A DNA stretch of 32,792 nt from Ruminococcus sp. GTDB taxonomy: Bacteria; Bacillota_A; Clostridia; Oscillospirales; Ruminococcaceae. Of the stretch, positions 32,213 through 32,792 are shown piece by piece. The first letter of the stretch is position 1. Each line of letters opens with the position of its first letter. The stretch covers positions 1-32,792 of the forward strand of contig JAFXRZ010000007.1 in NCBI GenBank assembly GCA_017536105.1, written 5' to 3'. The position numbers and the translations under genes are program-made. Below the pieces are notes generated by a model. That model did no database searches, was not told the DNA's origin, and saw nothing but the letters and a program-made list of their open reading frames with translations.

Positions 32213-32656
32213 ATGGAGATAGTTATAGGTCTTGTCATCATTATCGTTCTGCTGATAGCTCTCGGCGTGGATACTTACTATATCCTCCTCGGGGTGTTCC
32301 TGCTGATGCTCCTCGCCCTTGCGGTAACTGTGATCTTCTTTGCCGCTACCGCTTTCACCCTCATTGGCGCACAGCGCAGGAAAGTGAGCTTTGACCGCAT
32401 CGACAAGGCCGAGGGCAAACGCTTCAACACCGCGGTATATAAAGACGGTGAAGGGGAGTACAGGAACGCTTTCCCAAGCGAGCCTCTGCTTAAACCCCTG
32501 CTCTACGACAAAGACCGCAGCACGGGCATATTCGTCACAAAAGGCGGAAAAGCCTATGACAGATATTCGATAGTAACGATCATCGTGGGGCTGACGGTGG
32601 GCAGTGCTTCCCTTGCTCTGCTGGGTGCCTGGGCGATAAGTATTTTAAAGATATAA
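32213..32656 (+). CDS. Small membrane protein ending at the inverted-repeat element
   Basis: A 147-residue protein of unknown function. Two long hydrophobic helices at the N-terminus (about 3-20 and 22-52), a hydrophilic middle (about 55-115, with VSFDRIDKAEGKRF and FVTKGGKAYDRYS), and a third helix at 118-143. GGGAAAGGGA stands before the ATG, a moderate site. The TAA stop codon abuts the first base pairs of the 32656 repeat element, as acyP's stop abuts the copy at the left edge. Confidence 0.72.
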   Translation: MEIVIGLVIIIVLLIALGVDTYYILLGVFLLMLLALAVTVIFFAATAFTLIGAQRRKVSFDRIDKAEGKRFNTAVYKDGEGEYRNAFPSEPLLKPLLYDKDRSTGIFVTKGGKAYDRYSIVTIIVGLTVGSASLALLGAWAISILKI

Positions 32657-32792
32657 AGGCAACACCGCACAACCCGCGGCTAACGCCTCTGCACGTCATC
32701 TGCTTGCCATTTTTCCGTCATATTTCCCAAATTCTCCTTGAAAGGCGCCAGCCTTCCTGCGTCGAATTTAGGCAATCTGACAAAAAAATGGA
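32656..32792. repeat. MITE-like inverted-repeat element, right part cut by window edge
   Basis: It begins AAGGCAACACCGCACAAC (32656-32673), the terminal inverted repeat, and then continues in register with bases 1-119 of the window. Stems seen: AAGGC-GCCA-GCCTT, AAATTC with GAATTT, and CCATTTTTCCGTCA with TGACAAAAAAATGG. The right terminal repeat is outside the window. The element starts on the last base of the preceding gene's TAA. Confidence 0.8.

Overview
The window looks like chromosomal DNA of a Gram-positive gut or rumen anaerobe of the Ruminococcus type (class Clostridia). The signs are strong AGGAGG ribosome binding sites, consensus TTGACA-N17-TATAAT promoters, a SpoIIID regulator, a GH130 mannan phosphorylase, lipoproteins with Thr-rich and Gly/Asn-rich linkers, and secreted proteins ending in a membrane helix plus KKRK. 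Most genes appear to have roughly 50% GC. The species call is inference, not a database result.

Layout. 1-181 is the right part of a small inverted-repeat element; a sister copy enters at 32656 and runs off the right edge. 179-1749 is a minus-strand operon (GNAT acetyltransferase, YdcF/SanA-like protein, acylphosphatase). 1760-3699 is an ECF-type sigma factor with an overlapping membrane anti-sigma-like gene. 3759-6873 carries lon and engB, back to back. 6888-7070 is intergenic repeat DNA. 7078-8375 is the rpsF-ssb-rpsR operon. 8428-9480 is a zinc-ribbon membrane protein, followed by a visibly AT-rich cassette of three small membrane/zinc-ribbon genes (9815-11208). Then come prfB, a large secreted protein, and a divergent control region at 15565-15802.

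The divergent region is the most informative part. A XRE regulator and a lipoprotein C39-like peptidase (leftward) and an NfeD-like protein, a small membrane protein and a flotillin (rightward) are each driven by a promoter with the same 21-bp palindrome 1 bp downstream of the -10 box. This predicts one autorepressed membrane-microdomain regulon.

From 18571 onward lie a CAP-domain lipoprotein, spoIIID, a secreted Thr-Pro repeat protein, a short-chain dehydrogenase, a P-loop ATPase, an array of eight consecutive hairpins, a GH130 phosphorylase, a DHH phosphoesterase, a membrane protein, two sugar-nucleotide-type nucleotidyltransferases, tRNA-Ala(GGC), a second repeat-rich intergenic region, lepA and two small membrane proteins. 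LacI/CcpA-like AAACGT sites stand before the GH130, DHH and nucleotidyltransferase genes.

The repeat DNA is itself notable. The two terminal-inverted-repeat copies keep their internal stems by paired base changes, and several modular hairpin units recur at 6.9, 23.6 and 29.4 kb.
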